From contig NZ_BMQA01000009.1 in assembly GCF_014647875.1 (NCBI RefSeq), forward strand, positions 62,001 to 126,000: 64,000 bases of DNA, in the 5' to 3' direction. This DNA is from Streptomyces brasiliensis (GTDB lineage: Bacteria > Actinomycetota > Actinomycetes > Streptomycetales > Streptomycetaceae). Both the position numbers and the translations under genes were made by a program. A model generated the notes under the pieces. It made no database searches, was not told the DNA's origin, and worked only from the letters and a program-made list of their open reading frames with translations. Shown piece by piece: positions 49,467-59,799 of this stretch (position 1 is its first letter; each line of letters starts with the position of its first letter).

Positions 49467-50649
49467 TCCCGGCCGCCGTCGCGGGGGCCCCGATCAGCAT
49501 GGTCGGTGCCCCCGCGACGCGCGTCAGGAACACGGTCGCTGCGTTCGGCCCCTGCGGTTTGACCTTGCGCCGCAGTTCCTCCGGCTCCACCGCGGATCCC
49601 CGCTTCTTGACGGTCAGCGTGCCGACTCCGCGCTCCCTCAGCAGCGCCTTCAACCGCTTGACGTTGAAGGGGAGTCGATCGGTGATCTCGTACGCGACGG
49701 CGTACTCGGTGGCCACGGGTTCGTCGGCCGTCACATAGGCGATGGTCGCGTCGAGCAGCCCGCCCCCGACCTCCTCGGCCACCTCCGCGACCAGATGCGC
49801 CCGGATGACGGCGCCGTCGGGCTCGTACAAGTACCGCCCGACGGGCCGCACGTCGGGGTCGGGCAGCCCCCGGCCGTGCAGCGTGCGCGGCCCGGGCAGC
49901 AGCGTGGCCCGTACGCCGCCGGGCCGCCCGGTGCCGAACCACAGCACCGCCTCCTTCACGTCACCGCCGTCCGAGATCCACTCGGCCTCGGCGTCCGCCG
50001 GCACGGCCTCGTGCGGAATCCCCGGCGCGATCTTGAGGGCGGCCACACGGGTGCCCTGGGCCGCACCGACGGCCCACGACAAGGGCGGCGAGTACGCCTC
50101 CGGATCGAAGATCCGCCCCCGGCCCCCGCGCCTGGCGGGGTCGACGAACAAGGCGTCGTACCCCGACGTGTCGACCTCCACGACATCCGCCTCATGCACC
50201 TCGACCAGGTCGTCCAGCCCGAGGGAACGGGCGTTCGCGCGGGCGACCTCGACCGTCAGCGGGTCGCGGTCCACGGCGAGCACCCGGATCCCGGCGCGGG
50301 CGAGGGCGATCGCGTCGCCGCCGATGCCGCAGCACAGGTCGGCCACGGAGGCGACGCCCAGCTCTGCCAGCCGTGCCGCGCGATACGTCGCCACGCTCGT
50401 CCGCGTCGACTGCTCGACCCCGTTCGGCGTGAAGAACATCCGCCCCGCGTCCTCGGCCCCGAACTTCGCCGCCGCCCGCTGCCGCAGCCGTGCCTGGCCG
50501 AGCGCCGCCGACACCAGATCGGCGGGGTGCTCGCGGCGCAGCCGGGTGGCGACGGCGAGTTCGTCGGCGGGGTTCGTCTCGCGCACCTCGTCGAGGAGGG
50601 CGCGGCCCTCGGGAGTGAGCAGCGCGCGGAAGGGGAGCAGGTCGTTCAC
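49444..50649 (-). CDS. Class I SAM-dependent methyltransferase with THUMP-like C-terminus
   Basis: Predicted methyltransferase (401 aa). The SAM-binding motif is VADLCCGIGGDAIALARAG, then VLAVDRDPLTVEVA and the DPARRGGRGR segment. The C-terminal 100 residues (DRLPFNVKRLKALLRERGVG) resemble the THUMP-like domain of this family, so an RNA substrate is possible. I choose the GTG at 50649 (MNDLLPFRALLTPEG). The frame upstream is a shadow of the deacetylase gene. Confidence 0.85.
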   Translation of the reverse strand: MNDLLPFRALLTPEGRALLDEVRETNPADELAVATRLRREHPADLVSAALGQARLRQRAAAKFGAEDAGRMFFTPNGVEQSTRTSVATYRAARLAELGVASVADLCCGIGGDAIALARAGIRVLAVDRDPLTVEVARANARSLGLDDLVEVHEADVVEVDTSGYDALFVDPARRGGRGRIFDPEAYSPPLSWAVGAAQGTRVAALKIAPGIPHEAVPADAEAEWISDGGDVKEAVLWFGTGRPGGVRATLLPGPRTLHGRGLPDPDVRPVGRYLYEPDGAVIRAHLVAEVAEEVGGGLLDATIAYVTADEPVATEYAVAYEITDRLPFNVKRLKALLRERGVGTLTVKKRGSAVEPEELRRKVKPQGPNAATVFLTRVAGAPTMLIGAPATAAGTTGGASS

Positions 50650-50739
50650 CGGCTCATTGTGGGCCAGTCGGTGGATGCTCCGCCTCCGGCGGCGGTGTCG
50701 GACCTGGCCGGGAGCGGGTGCCTGCGAGGATCCGGCACC

Positions 50740-51675
50740 ATGCGAGCAGTAGTACAAAATGACAAAAGGGGGGCACTGGGTGGCTGGGCGGCCGTCCGGG
50801 GTGGCCTCGCCGTGCTCGCGGTCGCCGCGGTGGTCTCCGCATGTGCGGGCCCGGGCGAGGACACCGAGGTACGCCCCGCCCAGGGCGGCGGACCGCTGAA
50901 GGCACCGCCGGCCGCCGCGCTGGACAACTACGCGGCCCGACGGCACGCGGACCACGACATGATGGCGGCCGCCGCCAGACGCTGGGGCCTCGCCCAGGTT
51001 CCGCTCACACCCCCGCCTCCCCCGGAGCACAAACCGGAGATCACGGCCCGGAACGGCTTCGAGGTCACAGGTCAGGAGGAGGAAGACCTCCCCCCGGTCT
51101 TCACGTCGATCCCCACCCGGCAGAAGATCGTCTTCCTCACCATCGACGACGGCGCCGAGAAGGACCCGGCGTTCCTGCGCATGATGAGCGACCTGAAGAT
51201 CCCCTACTCGGCCTTCCTCAGCAACTACCTGGTGAAGGACGACTACGGCTACTTCCGCAGGATGCAGTCCCTGGGCGTCACCCTCGACAACCACACCCTC
51301 ACGCACCCCTATCTGCCGCGTCTGTCCTACGAGGAGCAGAAGCACGAGATCTGCGGCATGCAGGCGATCATGAAGAAGCAGTTCGGCAAGGCGCCGGCCG
51401 CCTTCCGGCCGCCGTACGGCAACTACAACGGGGACACCCTGCGCGCGGCCAAGTCCTGCGGGATCAAGTACGCGCCGATCTGGGCCGAGGAGGTCTTCGT
51501 CGATCACTGGGAGTACCGCGAGGGGGAGCAGAACCTGCACCCCGGCGACATCGTGCTCACCCACTTCCGGGGACGTGAGGACTGGCACGGCACGATGGCC
51601 GACGACATGCGCCGCTTCCTGAACGAGGTCACCCGTGAGGGGTACGCGGTGGCGCGCCTGGAGGACTACCTGTGA
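50740..51675 (+). CDS. Polysaccharide deacetylase lipoprotein (copy 1)
   Basis: Predicted surface carbohydrate esterase of the NodB/CE4 type (311 aa). The signal peptide ends in the lipobox VSAC (Cys35). CE4 motifs are TIDDGAEKDP (motif 1), DNHTLTHP (motif 2), RPPYGNY (motif 3) and LHPGDIVLTH (motif 5). It could deacetylate cell-wall or exported polysaccharide. It is divergent from the methyltransferase gene, and its TGA overlaps the GTG of a second copy. Confidence 0.9.
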   Translation: MRAVVQNDKRGALGGWAAVRGGLAVLAVAAVVSACAGPGEDTEVRPAQGGGPLKAPPAAALDNYAARRHADHDMMAAAARRWGLAQVPLTPPPPPEHKPEITARNGFEVTGQEEEDLPPVFTSIPTRQKIVFLTIDDGAEKDPAFLRMMSDLKIPYSAFLSNYLVKDDYGYFRRMQSLGVTLDNHTLTHPYLPRLSYEEQKHEICGMQAIMKKQFGKAPAAFRPPYGNYNGDTLRAAKSCGIKYAPIWAEEVFVDHWEYREGEQNLHPGDIVLTHFRGREDWHGTMADDMRRFLNEVTREGYAVARLEDYL

Positions 51676-52502
51676 GGCGGCGGACGGCGGCGGGGCGCCG
51701 GCGGCTGCCCGCCGCCGCCCTTGCGGCCGCCTGCCTCCTCACCGGCTGTGCCCAGTCCGTCGACCCCATCGAGCGGCTGGGCAAAAAGGCGGCCCAGGGC
51801 GTACGGTCCCACAGCCCGACGGCGCCGCAGCCGTACCGTCACTGGGGCCTGCCGTCCCCGCTGGCCGCACCGCCGACACCGGCCGCCCGCACCCGGGCCC
51901 CGAGCACAGCGGGTCCGGGCCTGCCTCCCGTGGTGGACCACATCACCACCTCCGACAAGGTCGTGTTCCTCACCTACGACGACGGCGCCGAGAAGGACCC
52001 GCGGTTCGTCGACATGGTCCGCGAACTCCAGCTCCCGGTCAGCCTGTTCCTCACCGGCAGCGTGATCGGCCCCGGCTACGGCCACTTCGCCCGCCTCCAG
52101 TCGGTCGGCGCGAGCGTCCAGAACCACACCCTCGACCATCCGGCGATGCGGGGACTGTCGTACGCCGGCCAGCGCGCCGAGATCTGCGGCCAACAGGACA
52201 AACTCAAGTCCCGCTTCGGCGTCCGCCCCCGCCTGTTCCGCCCGCCGTACGGCACGTACGACACGACGACGCTCCGTGCGGCGGCCGACTGCGGCGTCTC
52301 GGCGGTGGTCCTGTGGCGGGCGGCTACGACCCCGGAGGGCATTTCATACGCCAGGGGCGACGAGCACCTGTGCCCCGGCGACATCATCCTGGTGGGCCCG
52401 GACGAGTCCACGGGCCCGACGCTCAGGGAACGCACGGTTCGGCTGCTGCGGGAGGCGCAGGAGGCGGGGCTGACGGTGGGGAGGCTGGAGGACTACCTGT
52501 AA
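51672..52502 (+). CDS. Polysaccharide deacetylase lipoprotein (copy 2, motif 5 altered)
   Basis: Paralogue of the preceding gene (276 aa), starting at a GTG that overlaps its stop. The lipobox is LTGC (Cys26). Motif 1 (TYDDGAEKDP), motif 2 (QNHTLDHP) and motif 3 (RPPYGTYD) are kept, but motif 5 reads CPGDIILVGPDE, with Gly where the catalytic His should be. It may be inactive or have a changed mechanism. Confidence 0.88.
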   Translation: MRRRTAAGRRRLPAAALAAACLLTGCAQSVDPIERLGKKAAQGVRSHSPTAPQPYRHWGLPSPLAAPPTPAARTRAPSTAGPGLPPVVDHITTSDKVVFLTYDDGAEKDPRFVDMVRELQLPVSLFLTGSVIGPGYGHFARLQSVGASVQNHTLDHPAMRGLSYAGQRAEICGQQDKLKSRFGVRPRLFRPPYGTYDTTTLRAAADCGVSAVVLWRAATTPEGISYARGDEHLCPGDIILVGPDESTGPTLRERTVRLLREAQEAGLTVGRLEDYL

Positions 52503-52612
52503 GGGGCGGCACCAACGCCACCGCACGTCGCCATCGGTCGGGCACCAGCCCCGCCGTACGTCGCCAGCGCGCGAGCCGAAGACTCCCCGGAGGCCGACGC
52601 GCCGCGGGCAAC

Positions 52613-52637
52613 TGGCACTCCGCTTGACCGAGTGCTA
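52613..52637. promoter_or_regulatory. CIRCE element 1 (HrcA operator) upstream of groES
   Basis: TGGCACTC (52613-52620) and GAGTGCTA (52630-52637) are separated by nine bases, matching the CIRCE consensus TTAGCACTC-N9-GAGTGCTAA closely. The -35 TTGACC of the promoter lies in the spacer. Confidence 0.85.
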
Positions 52638-52653
52638 ATCGCGGTCATAGTCT
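52624..52653 (+). promoter_or_regulatory. groES promoter
   Basis: TTGACC (52624-52629) and TAGTCT (52648-52653) have an 18-base spacer, a good housekeeping promoter. It is overlapped by CIRCE 1 at the -35 end and followed by CIRCE 2 near the transcription start. Confidence 0.75.
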
Positions 52654-52659
52654 CGGCTC

Positions 52660-52684
52660 TGGCACTCGGCACCGTAGAGTGCCA
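52660..52684. promoter_or_regulatory. CIRCE element 2 (HrcA operator) upstream of groES
   Basis: TGGCACTC (52660-52667) and GAGTGCCA (52677-52684) form a perfect inverted repeat with a nine-base spacer. It covers the probable transcription start of groES-groEL1. Confidence 0.85.
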
Positions 52685-52784
52685 ACAACGCGACGGGCAG
52701 GTCCGGCACCCGCGACGACGGATCGACCTGGTCGCCACCTCAGACAGTTAACCCCGTGAGATCTCCGAAGGGGGAGGTCGGATC

Positions 52785-53093
52785 GTGACGACCGCCAGCT
52801 CCAAGGTTGCCATCAAGCCGCTCGAGGACCGCATCGTGGTCCAGCCGCTGGACGCCGAGCAGACCACGGCCTCTGGCCTGGTCATCCCGGACACCGCCAA
52901 GGAGAAGCCCCAGGAGGGCGTCGTCCTGGCCGTGGGCCCGGGCCGTTTCGAGAACGGCGAGCGCCTGCCGCTCGACGTCAAGACCGGCGACATCGTGCTG
53001 TACAGCAAGTACGGCGGCACCGAGGTGAAGTACAACGGCGAGGAGTACCTCGTCCTCTCCGCTCGCGACGTGCTCGCGATCATCGAGAAGTAG
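52785..53093 (+). CDS. groES: Co-chaperonin GroES
   Basis: Heptameric lid of the GroEL chaperonin (102 aa). IKPLEDRIVVQPLDAEQTTA and the mobile loop region with GLVIPDTAKEKPQEG are canonical, and it ends with YLVLSARDVLAIIEK. It starts with GTG behind a GGAGG element and is controlled by two CIRCE sites. groEL1 follows after 119 bases. Confidence 0.97.
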   Translation: MTTASSKVAIKPLEDRIVVQPLDAEQTTASGLVIPDTAKEKPQEGVVLAVGPGRFENGERLPLDVKTGDIVLYSKYGGTEVKYNGEEYLVLSARDVLAIIEK

Positions 53094-53212
53094 TTCATCT
53101 CAAGCACATTGCTTGACGCTGCGCCCCTGGCCCCCGCGACCACATAAGAACCCGGGCGCCCGGGGCGCAGTGCCTTTTTCACCCACAGATTTCCGAGAGG
53201 GCTCCCGCTGTC

Positions 53213-54838
<1,626 letters not shown>

Positions 54839-54856
54839 GGCACGCGACATCGCACG

Positions 54857-54895
54857 GCGAAGCCCCCGTTCCCGGTATGGGAACGGGGGCTTCGC
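54857..54895. terminator. Strong terminator after groEL1
   Basis: Bases 54857-54873 pair perfectly with 54879-54895 over 17 bp around GGTAT. It lies between convergent genes and can act in both directions. Confidence 0.9.
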
Positions 54896-54923
54896 CCCTC
54901 GCGGGCGTATCGGAGCCGGGCTC

Positions 54924-55631
54924 TCAGTTCTCCAGCGCGTCCAGCGCCCCCAGCTGTGCCATCAGGCCGAGCCGGTCGTACTGCCACCACCCCTCGGCGA
55001 TCTTGCCGTCCTCACCGAACCGGAAGACGGTCGTCCCGGTCATGGTGACCCGCCTGCGCGTGGGCGCGATGCCCAGGAACTCGCCCTTGTGCATGCCGTG
55101 CCACGTCCATCGGTTGCACACCCGGTCACCCTGCGCGATCTGGTCGTCGACCGCGAAGGCGAAGTCGAAGCCGGCCCGCCACATCCCGATCTCCCGCCGC
55201 ATCGCGTCCATCCCGATGGTGTCCTGCTCGTTCGCGGGATCGTGGTCGTGGTAGCCCTCGGCGAGCAGCCCGTCCAGCGGCGGCAGTTCACCCGCGGCGG
55301 CCATCGTCTCGAAGAACCTGAGCGCGTTGGCCGTGCACAACTGCTCGTCCCGTACGACATCGAGGTCCGTGAACGTCGGCATCTCGTCGCACAGAGCGAC
55401 CATCTCCCGGAAGATCTTGTCGGTCTCCGGCATGTTCGAGTTCCGCATCGCGTCGGCGTACGACGGGAACTCCACGATCTCGATGAAGTGCGACGCGTCG
55501 GACCGGTCGCGGCCGACCAGATCGTGCGTCGCGGTCCGCTTCCCCTTGGTCTGCTCGACCCAGTCGTCCATGAGCCGGTCCATCTCGTCGAACCGGCTGG
55601 TCCTGCACTCGATGAGCTGTACGAACGTCAT
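54924..55631 (-). CDS. Two-domain protein: ABM-like plus SnoaL-like
   Basis: Predicted 235-aa protein. The first 100 residues (VQLIECRTSRFDEMDRLMDD, ASHFIEIVEFPSYADAM) look like a dimeric alpha+beta barrel. The rest (from about 105) is a SnoaL/NTF2-like domain with GYHDHDPANEQDTIG and TWHGMHKGEFLGIAPTRRRV. SnoaL-like members include polyketide cyclases, but many have other roles; no polyketide gene is nearby. The substrate is unknown. Confidence 0.78.
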   Translation of the reverse strand: MTFVQLIECRTSRFDEMDRLMDDWVEQTKGKRTATHDLVGRDRSDASHFIEIVEFPSYADAMRNSNMPETDKIFREMVALCDEMPTFTDLDVVRDEQLCTANALRFFETMAAAGELPPLDGLLAEGYHDHDPANEQDTIGMDAMRREIGMWRAGFDFAFAVDDQIAQGDRVCNRWTWHGMHKGEFLGIAPTRRRVTMTGTTVFRFGEDGKIAEGWWQYDRLGLMAQLGALDALEN

Positions 55632-55704
55632 GACGCCGCCTCCGGCCCCCCTGGGTCCGGTTCCCTCACGCCCATTTTCCCACCGGAGGGCGCACTCGGA
55701 GGGC

Positions 55705-56478
55705 TCACTGCGGGCCGTACTTGCGCCCCGTCCGTGAGGTGATCCCGCCCAGCAGCCCGCGCGGCGTCACCTTCACCAGGCCCATCAGTGCCTTGTAGCG
55801 CGGATCCGGGATGGACAGCGTCTTGCCGTGCGCCAGATCCGACAGCGCCGCCGCGACCAGCTTGTCCGCGTCGAGCCACATCCAGCCCGGGATGTTGTCG
55901 GTGCCCATCCCGGCCCGATGGTGGAACTCCGTGCGCACGAAGCCCGGGGCCAGCGCCATCAGCCGAACGCCCGTACCGGCCAGATCCCGCGCCGCGCCCT
56001 GCGTGAACTGCACGACCCACGCCTTCGACGCGCCGTACGTGCCCCGGGGCACGAAGGCCGCCACCGACGCCACGTTCACGACCCCGCCGCGTCCGCGCTC
56101 GCGCATCGCCTCGGTCGCCGCCGACGTCAGCCGCAGCACCGCCTCGATGTGCACCTTGAGCATCCTCAGCTCGTCGGCCATCGGCACTTCGAGATAACGG
56201 CCCTTGTTGCCGAAGCCCGCGTTGTTGACCAGCAGGTCGACCGGGTTGCGGCGGTCGCCGAGGCGGGCGGCGACCTTCTCGATGCCGGCGTCCTCGGCGA
56301 GGTCGGCGGTGAGCACCTCGACCTCGATGCCGTGCCGGTCGTGCAGCTCGGTCGCCTGCTCGCGCATCCGGTCGGTGTCCCGGGCGACCAGGACGAGGTC
56401 GTGCCCGTCGGCCGCCAGCCGCCGCGCGAACGCGGCACCGATCCCCGCCGTCGATCCCGTAATCAGAGCCGTTGTCAT
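55705..56478 (-). CDS. Short-chain dehydrogenase/reductase
   Basis: NAD(P)-dependent oxidoreductase (257 aa) of the classical SDR type. The cofactor motif is TGSTAGIGAAFARRL, then NNAG, the catalytic Ser in VASVAAF and the YGASK motif. I choose the ATG at 56478 (MTTALITG), since the upstream frame is not family sequence. The substrate cannot be told; neighbours give no clear hint. Confidence 0.9.
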   Translation of the reverse strand: MTTALITGSTAGIGAAFARRLAADGHDLVLVARDTDRMREQATELHDRHGIEVEVLTADLAEDAGIEKVAARLGDRRNPVDLLVNNAGFGNKGRYLEVPMADELRMLKVHIEAVLRLTSAATEAMRERGRGGVVNVASVAAFVPRGTYGASKAWVVQFTQGAARDLAGTGVRLMALAPGFVRTEFHHRAGMGTDNIPGWMWLDADKLVAAALSDLAHGKTLSIPDPRYKALMGLVKVTPRGLLGGITSRTGRKYGPQ

Positions 56479-56574
56479 GGACCAAGAGTAGTTACCCGGA
56501 CGGAACGAGTCCGCTCCGCGCACCGTGGCCATGAACCGGTGAAGCCCGGTGCCCGAGCGTCCGGTGACGCCGCC

Positions 56575-57255
56575 TCAGCCGCCCGCCGGTGCCCCGTACT
56601 TCGCCACGTACGCCTGCGCCTCCGCCAGCGCCTCGGGATGCAGGGCCGTGCCCGCGTCGAGCACCCGGGGCAGCAGTTCCCGCTCGGTCGTCTCCGCGCG
56701 GAACTGCAGGGCCACCGTCACCCCGTGGTCCGGCCGGTGCACGATCTCCACCAAGTCACCGGCCCGGATCTCGCCCGGCTCGATCACCCGGAGGTAGGCA
56801 CCCGGCGCACCCTTCCGCGTGAACCTCTTCACCCAGCCCCGTTCGCCCACATGGGCCTGGAAGGTACGGCACGGGATGCGCCCGCAGGTGACCTCCAGGA
56901 CCACCGCAGAGCCGATGCGCCAGCGCTCGCCGATCAGCGCGCCGGACACGTCGAGGCCCTCGGTCGTGAGGTTCTCGCCGAAGGCGCCGTTTCCGAGCGT
57001 GCGGCCCAGCTCCCGCTCCCAGTCGTCGAGGTCCTCGCGCGCGACCGCGTACACCGCCTGGTCGTCGCCGCCGTGATGGCGCAGGTCGCACACCGCGTCC
57101 CCGGCCACTCCGCCGGCGCCGGTGCCTTTGGGACCGGGCGCCGCCACCCGCACCAGGCCGTCCACCGGGCGCTTGTCGATGCCGGTCAGCCCCTCCGGCT
57201 GGTCGGTGTAGTCCACGGCCTGCGCGCGGCCCACGTTCACCGAGAGAAGCTTCAT
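56575..57255 (-). CDS. MOSC domain protein
   Basis: MOSC (molybdenum cofactor sulfurase C-terminal) domain protein (226 aa) of the YiiM type. The conserved cysteine is in CGRIPCRTFQAH, and FGENLTTEGLDVS and KRFTRKGAPGAYLRV fit the family. YiiM-like proteins carry Moco and reduce N-hydroxylated compounds, so a similar role is possible. I choose the ATG at 57255 (MKLLSVNVG). It is divergent from the LysR gene, which may control it. Confidence 0.88.
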   Translation of the reverse strand: MKLLSVNVGRAQAVDYTDQPEGLTGIDKRPVDGLVRVAAPGPKGTGAGGVAGDAVCDLRHHGGDDQAVYAVAREDLDDWERELGRTLGNGAFGENLTTEGLDVSGALIGERWRIGSAVVLEVTCGRIPCRTFQAHVGERGWVKRFTRKGAPGAYLRVIEPGEIRAGDLVEIVHRPDHGVTVALQFRAETTERELLPRVLDAGTALHPEALAEAQAYVAKYGAPAGG

Positions 57256-57323
57256 GCCCGCAACGTACGGCACCTCACCCCAAAGCGTCGACGCAATATT
57301 GGCCGACCTGCCCAAGGCGGACT

Positions 57324-57329
57324 TATGCT
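57324..57329 (+). promoter_or_regulatory. Leaderless promoter -10 of the LysR gene
   Basis: TATGCT is followed by six bases and the GTG at 57336, with no Shine-Dalgarno sequence. Confidence 0.5.
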
Positions 57330-57335
57330 CGAGAA

Positions 57336-58244
57336 GTGATCGAGGCCCGTCATCTCCGCGTCCTGCGCGCCGTCGCCGCCACCGGTTCCTTCTCGGCGGC
57401 GGGCCGCGAGCTGGGCTGCACCCAGCCCGCCGTCAGCCAGCAGATGAAGGCGCTGGAGGCCTCGGTCGGCACCCCCCTGCTGGTCCGCAGCGGCCGCGAG
57501 ATGCGCCTGACCGAGGCCGGCGACGCCCTCGTACGGCACGCCTCCGGCATCCTCGCCGGGCTCACCGCGGCCGAGGAGGAGGTCGCCGCCATCGCCGGGC
57601 TGCGCGCGGGACGGGTCCGGCTGGTCTCCTTCCCGAGCGGCAGCTCCACCCTCGTCCCCACCGCCCTGGCCGCCCTGCGCGCCGCGCACCCCGGCACGCG
57701 CGTGTCCCTGGAGGAGGCCGAGCCGCCGAAGTCCGTGGAGCTGCTGCGCGAGGGCGACTGCGACGTGGCCGTCGCGTTCCGCTACGAGGGCGCGGCGGGC
57801 GCCGAGGAGTGGGACGACCTCGTCGTACGACCCCTGCTGACGGACCGTCTGGTCGGTCTGGTGCCCGAGCGGCACCGGCTCGCGCGCACGGGAGGCCAGG
57901 GCTCCGTCGCGATCGGCGAACTGGCCGGTGAGCCCTGGATCGCGGGCTGTCCGCGCTGCCGTGGTCAGCTGGTGGAGGTGTGCGAGAGGGCGGGCTTCAC
58001 GCCCCGCATCGACTTCGCTACCGACGACTATCCCGCGGTGGTCGGCCTGGTGGGTGCGGGTCTGGGCGTGGCCGTACTCCCGCAGCTCGCCGTCGAGTCC
58101 GTACGGCCCAGGGGTGTACGGATACTGGCGCTGGAGCCGGCCGTGCGTCGCGAGATCGTCGCCCTCACGCTGCCCGACCTCGAACAGGTGCCGGCGGTGG
58201 CGGCGACGCTGGAGCAGCTTGCGCGGGCGGCCCGGCGGCAGTGA
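57336..58244 (+). CDS. LysR-family transcriptional regulator
   Basis: Predicted regulator (302 aa). The N-terminal winged helix-turn-helix is RVLRAVAATGSFSAAGRELG, CTQPAVSQQMKALEASVG and the TEAGDAL segment; a type-2 periplasmic-binding fold follows for the effector. LysR regulators often control the divergent gene, here the MOSC gene. The effector is unknown. Confidence 0.9.
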   Translation: MIEARHLRVLRAVAATGSFSAAGRELGCTQPAVSQQMKALEASVGTPLLVRSGREMRLTEAGDALVRHASGILAGLTAAEEEVAAIAGLRAGRVRLVSFPSGSSTLVPTALAALRAAHPGTRVSLEEAEPPKSVELLREGDCDVAVAFRYEGAAGAEEWDDLVVRPLLTDRLVGLVPERHRLARTGGQGSVAIGELAGEPWIAGCPRCRGQLVEVCERAGFTPRIDFATDDYPAVVGLVGAGLGVAVLPQLAVESVRPRGVRILALEPAVRREIVALTLPDLEQVPAVAATLEQLARAARRQ

Positions 58245-58251
58245 GCGTCAG

Positions 58252-58275
58252 GGGCACGCGTGCGTGCGCGTGCCC
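58252..58275. terminator. Terminator between the LysR gene and whiD
   Basis: GGGCACGCG (58252-58260) pairs with CGCGTGCCC (58267-58275) around a TGCGTG loop. It lies between convergent genes. Confidence 0.6.
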
Positions 58276-58297
58276 AGGAGTGAGAAGAAACGTTCCT

Positions 58298-58627
58298 TCA
58301 AGTGTTCGAGGCGGTGTCCCCGCCGGACGTCGAGGCCGACACGAGCCGGTTGCGTGCCCGCCCCATGAGTTCCTCGCGCTCGTCCTCGGTCAAGCCGCCC
58401 CACACGCCGTACGGCTCGCGCACGGCCAGCGCGTGCGCCGCGCACTCCGCACGGACCGGGCACCTCATGCAGACCTCCTTGGCCGAGTTCTCTCGAGCGC
58501 TCCGAGCCGCCCCGCGCTCACCCTCCGGGTGGAAGAAGAGCGAACTGTCGACCCCGCGGCAGGCGGCCAGCAGCTGCCAGTCCCACAGGTCCGCGTTCGG
58601 TCCAGGAAGGCGGGAGAAATCTGCCAT
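58298..58627 (-). CDS. whiD: WhiB-like sporulation regulator WhiD
   Basis: Iron-sulphur WhiB-like protein (109 aa) needed for late spore maturation in S. coelicolor. Cys23, Cys53, Cys56 and Cys62 bind the [4Fe-4S] cluster, and the GVWGGLTEDERE turn motif follows, which matches WhiD in spacing. I choose the ATG at 58627 (MADFSRLPGPN) behind AAGGGG; an in-frame start 14 codons upstream is unlikely. It is divergent from bldM, the arrangement I recall from S. coelicolor. Confidence 0.93.
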   Translation of the reverse strand: MADFSRLPGPNADLWDWQLLAACRGVDSSLFFHPEGERGAARSARENSAKEVCMRCPVRAECAAHALAVREPYGVWGGLTEDEREELMGRARNRLVSASTSGGDTASNT

Positions 58628-59008
58628 TACGTGACCCCTTGTAGCCGTTCTGGGCGGATACGGTGCCAACGACCGTACATCTCCGGTCTAAGGAGATGAA
58701 AATATGACTCATTGCGAATCTAGCCCCAGACACCGTGAAATGGGAAGAAAATGGTTCAAATGGGGCATAGGTTGTGATGAAAAGTTGAGGGTCCGTCGGC
58801 CATGTCTGCACCGTGCGCGTGCCCTCACGTAGAGTGCCGAAGACGACACGTAGCCCCGTAACTCTTTCGAGTGACCGTCGTTGAGAGTGCGGAGGCGGTT
58901 GAAAACAAGAGCGCTCGGGCAGGCGTCCGAGACGGTCGACCGCACAGGTGACGATTTCGTACCAGCCTGGAGGCTCAAGGTGACGCGCATCAGCTGCGGA
59001 GGACGGCC
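58628..59008. other. Divergent whiD-bldM regulatory region
   Basis: This 381-base region has no gene. It holds the sigma-BldN-type promoter at 58857-58884 and a less GC-rich stretch at 58690-58790 that may contain the whiD promoter(s) and upstream binding sites for developmental regulators. I could not place whiD promoters. Confidence 0.5.
58857..58884 (+). promoter_or_regulatory. bldM p1, sigma-BldN promoter
   Basis: CGTAAC (58857-58862) and CGTTGA (58879-58884) are separated by 16 bases. This is exactly the sequence pattern reported for the sigma-BldN-dependent bldM p1 promoter of S. coelicolor. Confidence 0.8.
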
Positions 59009-59620
59009 ATGACATCCGTCCTCGTCTGCGACGACTCCCCGCTTGCCCGAGAGGCGCTCCGCCGCGCGGTCGCGACCGTGCCCGGCGTCGAGCGCGTGAC
59101 GACTGCGGCCAACGGCGAGGAAGTCCTCCGCCGGTGGGGCGCCGACCGCTCCGACCTGATCCTGATGGACGTGCGCATGCCCGGACTGGGCGGCGTCGAG
59201 ACGGTGCGACGGCTGCTGTCCGCCGACCCCGGCGCGCGCATCATCATGCTCACGGTCGCCGAAGACCTCGACGGCGTGGCCCTCGCGGTCGCCGCGGGCG
59301 CCCGTGGCTATCTGCACAAGGACGCCTCGCGCGCCGAACTGCGCGCCACGGTGACGCAGGCCCTCGCCGACCCCACCTGGCGGCTGGCCCCGCGCCGGCT
59401 GCGCTCCGCCGAGATGGGCGCCGCGCCCACGCTCACCGCGCGGGAGATCCAGGTGCTCGAGGGTATGAGCCACGGGCGTTCCAACGCCGAGATCGGACGC
59501 GAGCTCTTCCTGTCCGAGGACACCGTGAAGACGCACGCCAGGCGCCTGTTCAAGAAGCTCGGCGCCTCGGACCGCGCGCACGCGGTGGCGCTCGGCTTCC
59601 GCTGGGGACTGGTCCGGTAG
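59009..59620 (+). CDS. bldM: Developmental response regulator BldM
   Basis: Atypical response regulator (203 aa) controlling aerial growth and sporulation. The receiver domain has CDDS, Asp54 in LMDVRMPGLGG and YLHKD; the LuxR-type helix-turn-helix is LTAREIQVLEGMSHGRSNAE with SEDTVKTHARRLFKKLG. In S. coelicolor BldM works as a homodimer and as a heterodimer with WhiI, apparently without phosphorylation. It is divergent from whiD and upstream of the ECF sigma gene. Confidence 0.96.
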   Translation: MTSVLVCDDSPLAREALRRAVATVPGVERVTTAANGEEVLRRWGADRSDLILMDVRMPGLGGVETVRRLLSADPGARIIMLTVAEDLDGVALAVAAGARGYLHKDASRAELRATVTQALADPTWRLAPRRLRSAEMGAAPTLTAREIQVLEGMSHGRSNAEIGRELFLSEDTVKTHARRLFKKLGASDRAHAVALGFRWGLVR

Positions 59621-59799
59621 GACGGTGAGCGGCAGCCGGGGTGCACAGTGTCCCGGGTTCCCCGCCTACCCCATGGTGGGCGGGGCGGGCAAAGCGGTCC
59701 GCCGGGTGCCCGCTGCTCGTTTCGTCGCGGATGCCGCATCCTTGAGGTGTGGAGTTCCTCGGGGACGAGTCGGTCGAGCGGAAGGGGAGGGCGCAGGAG

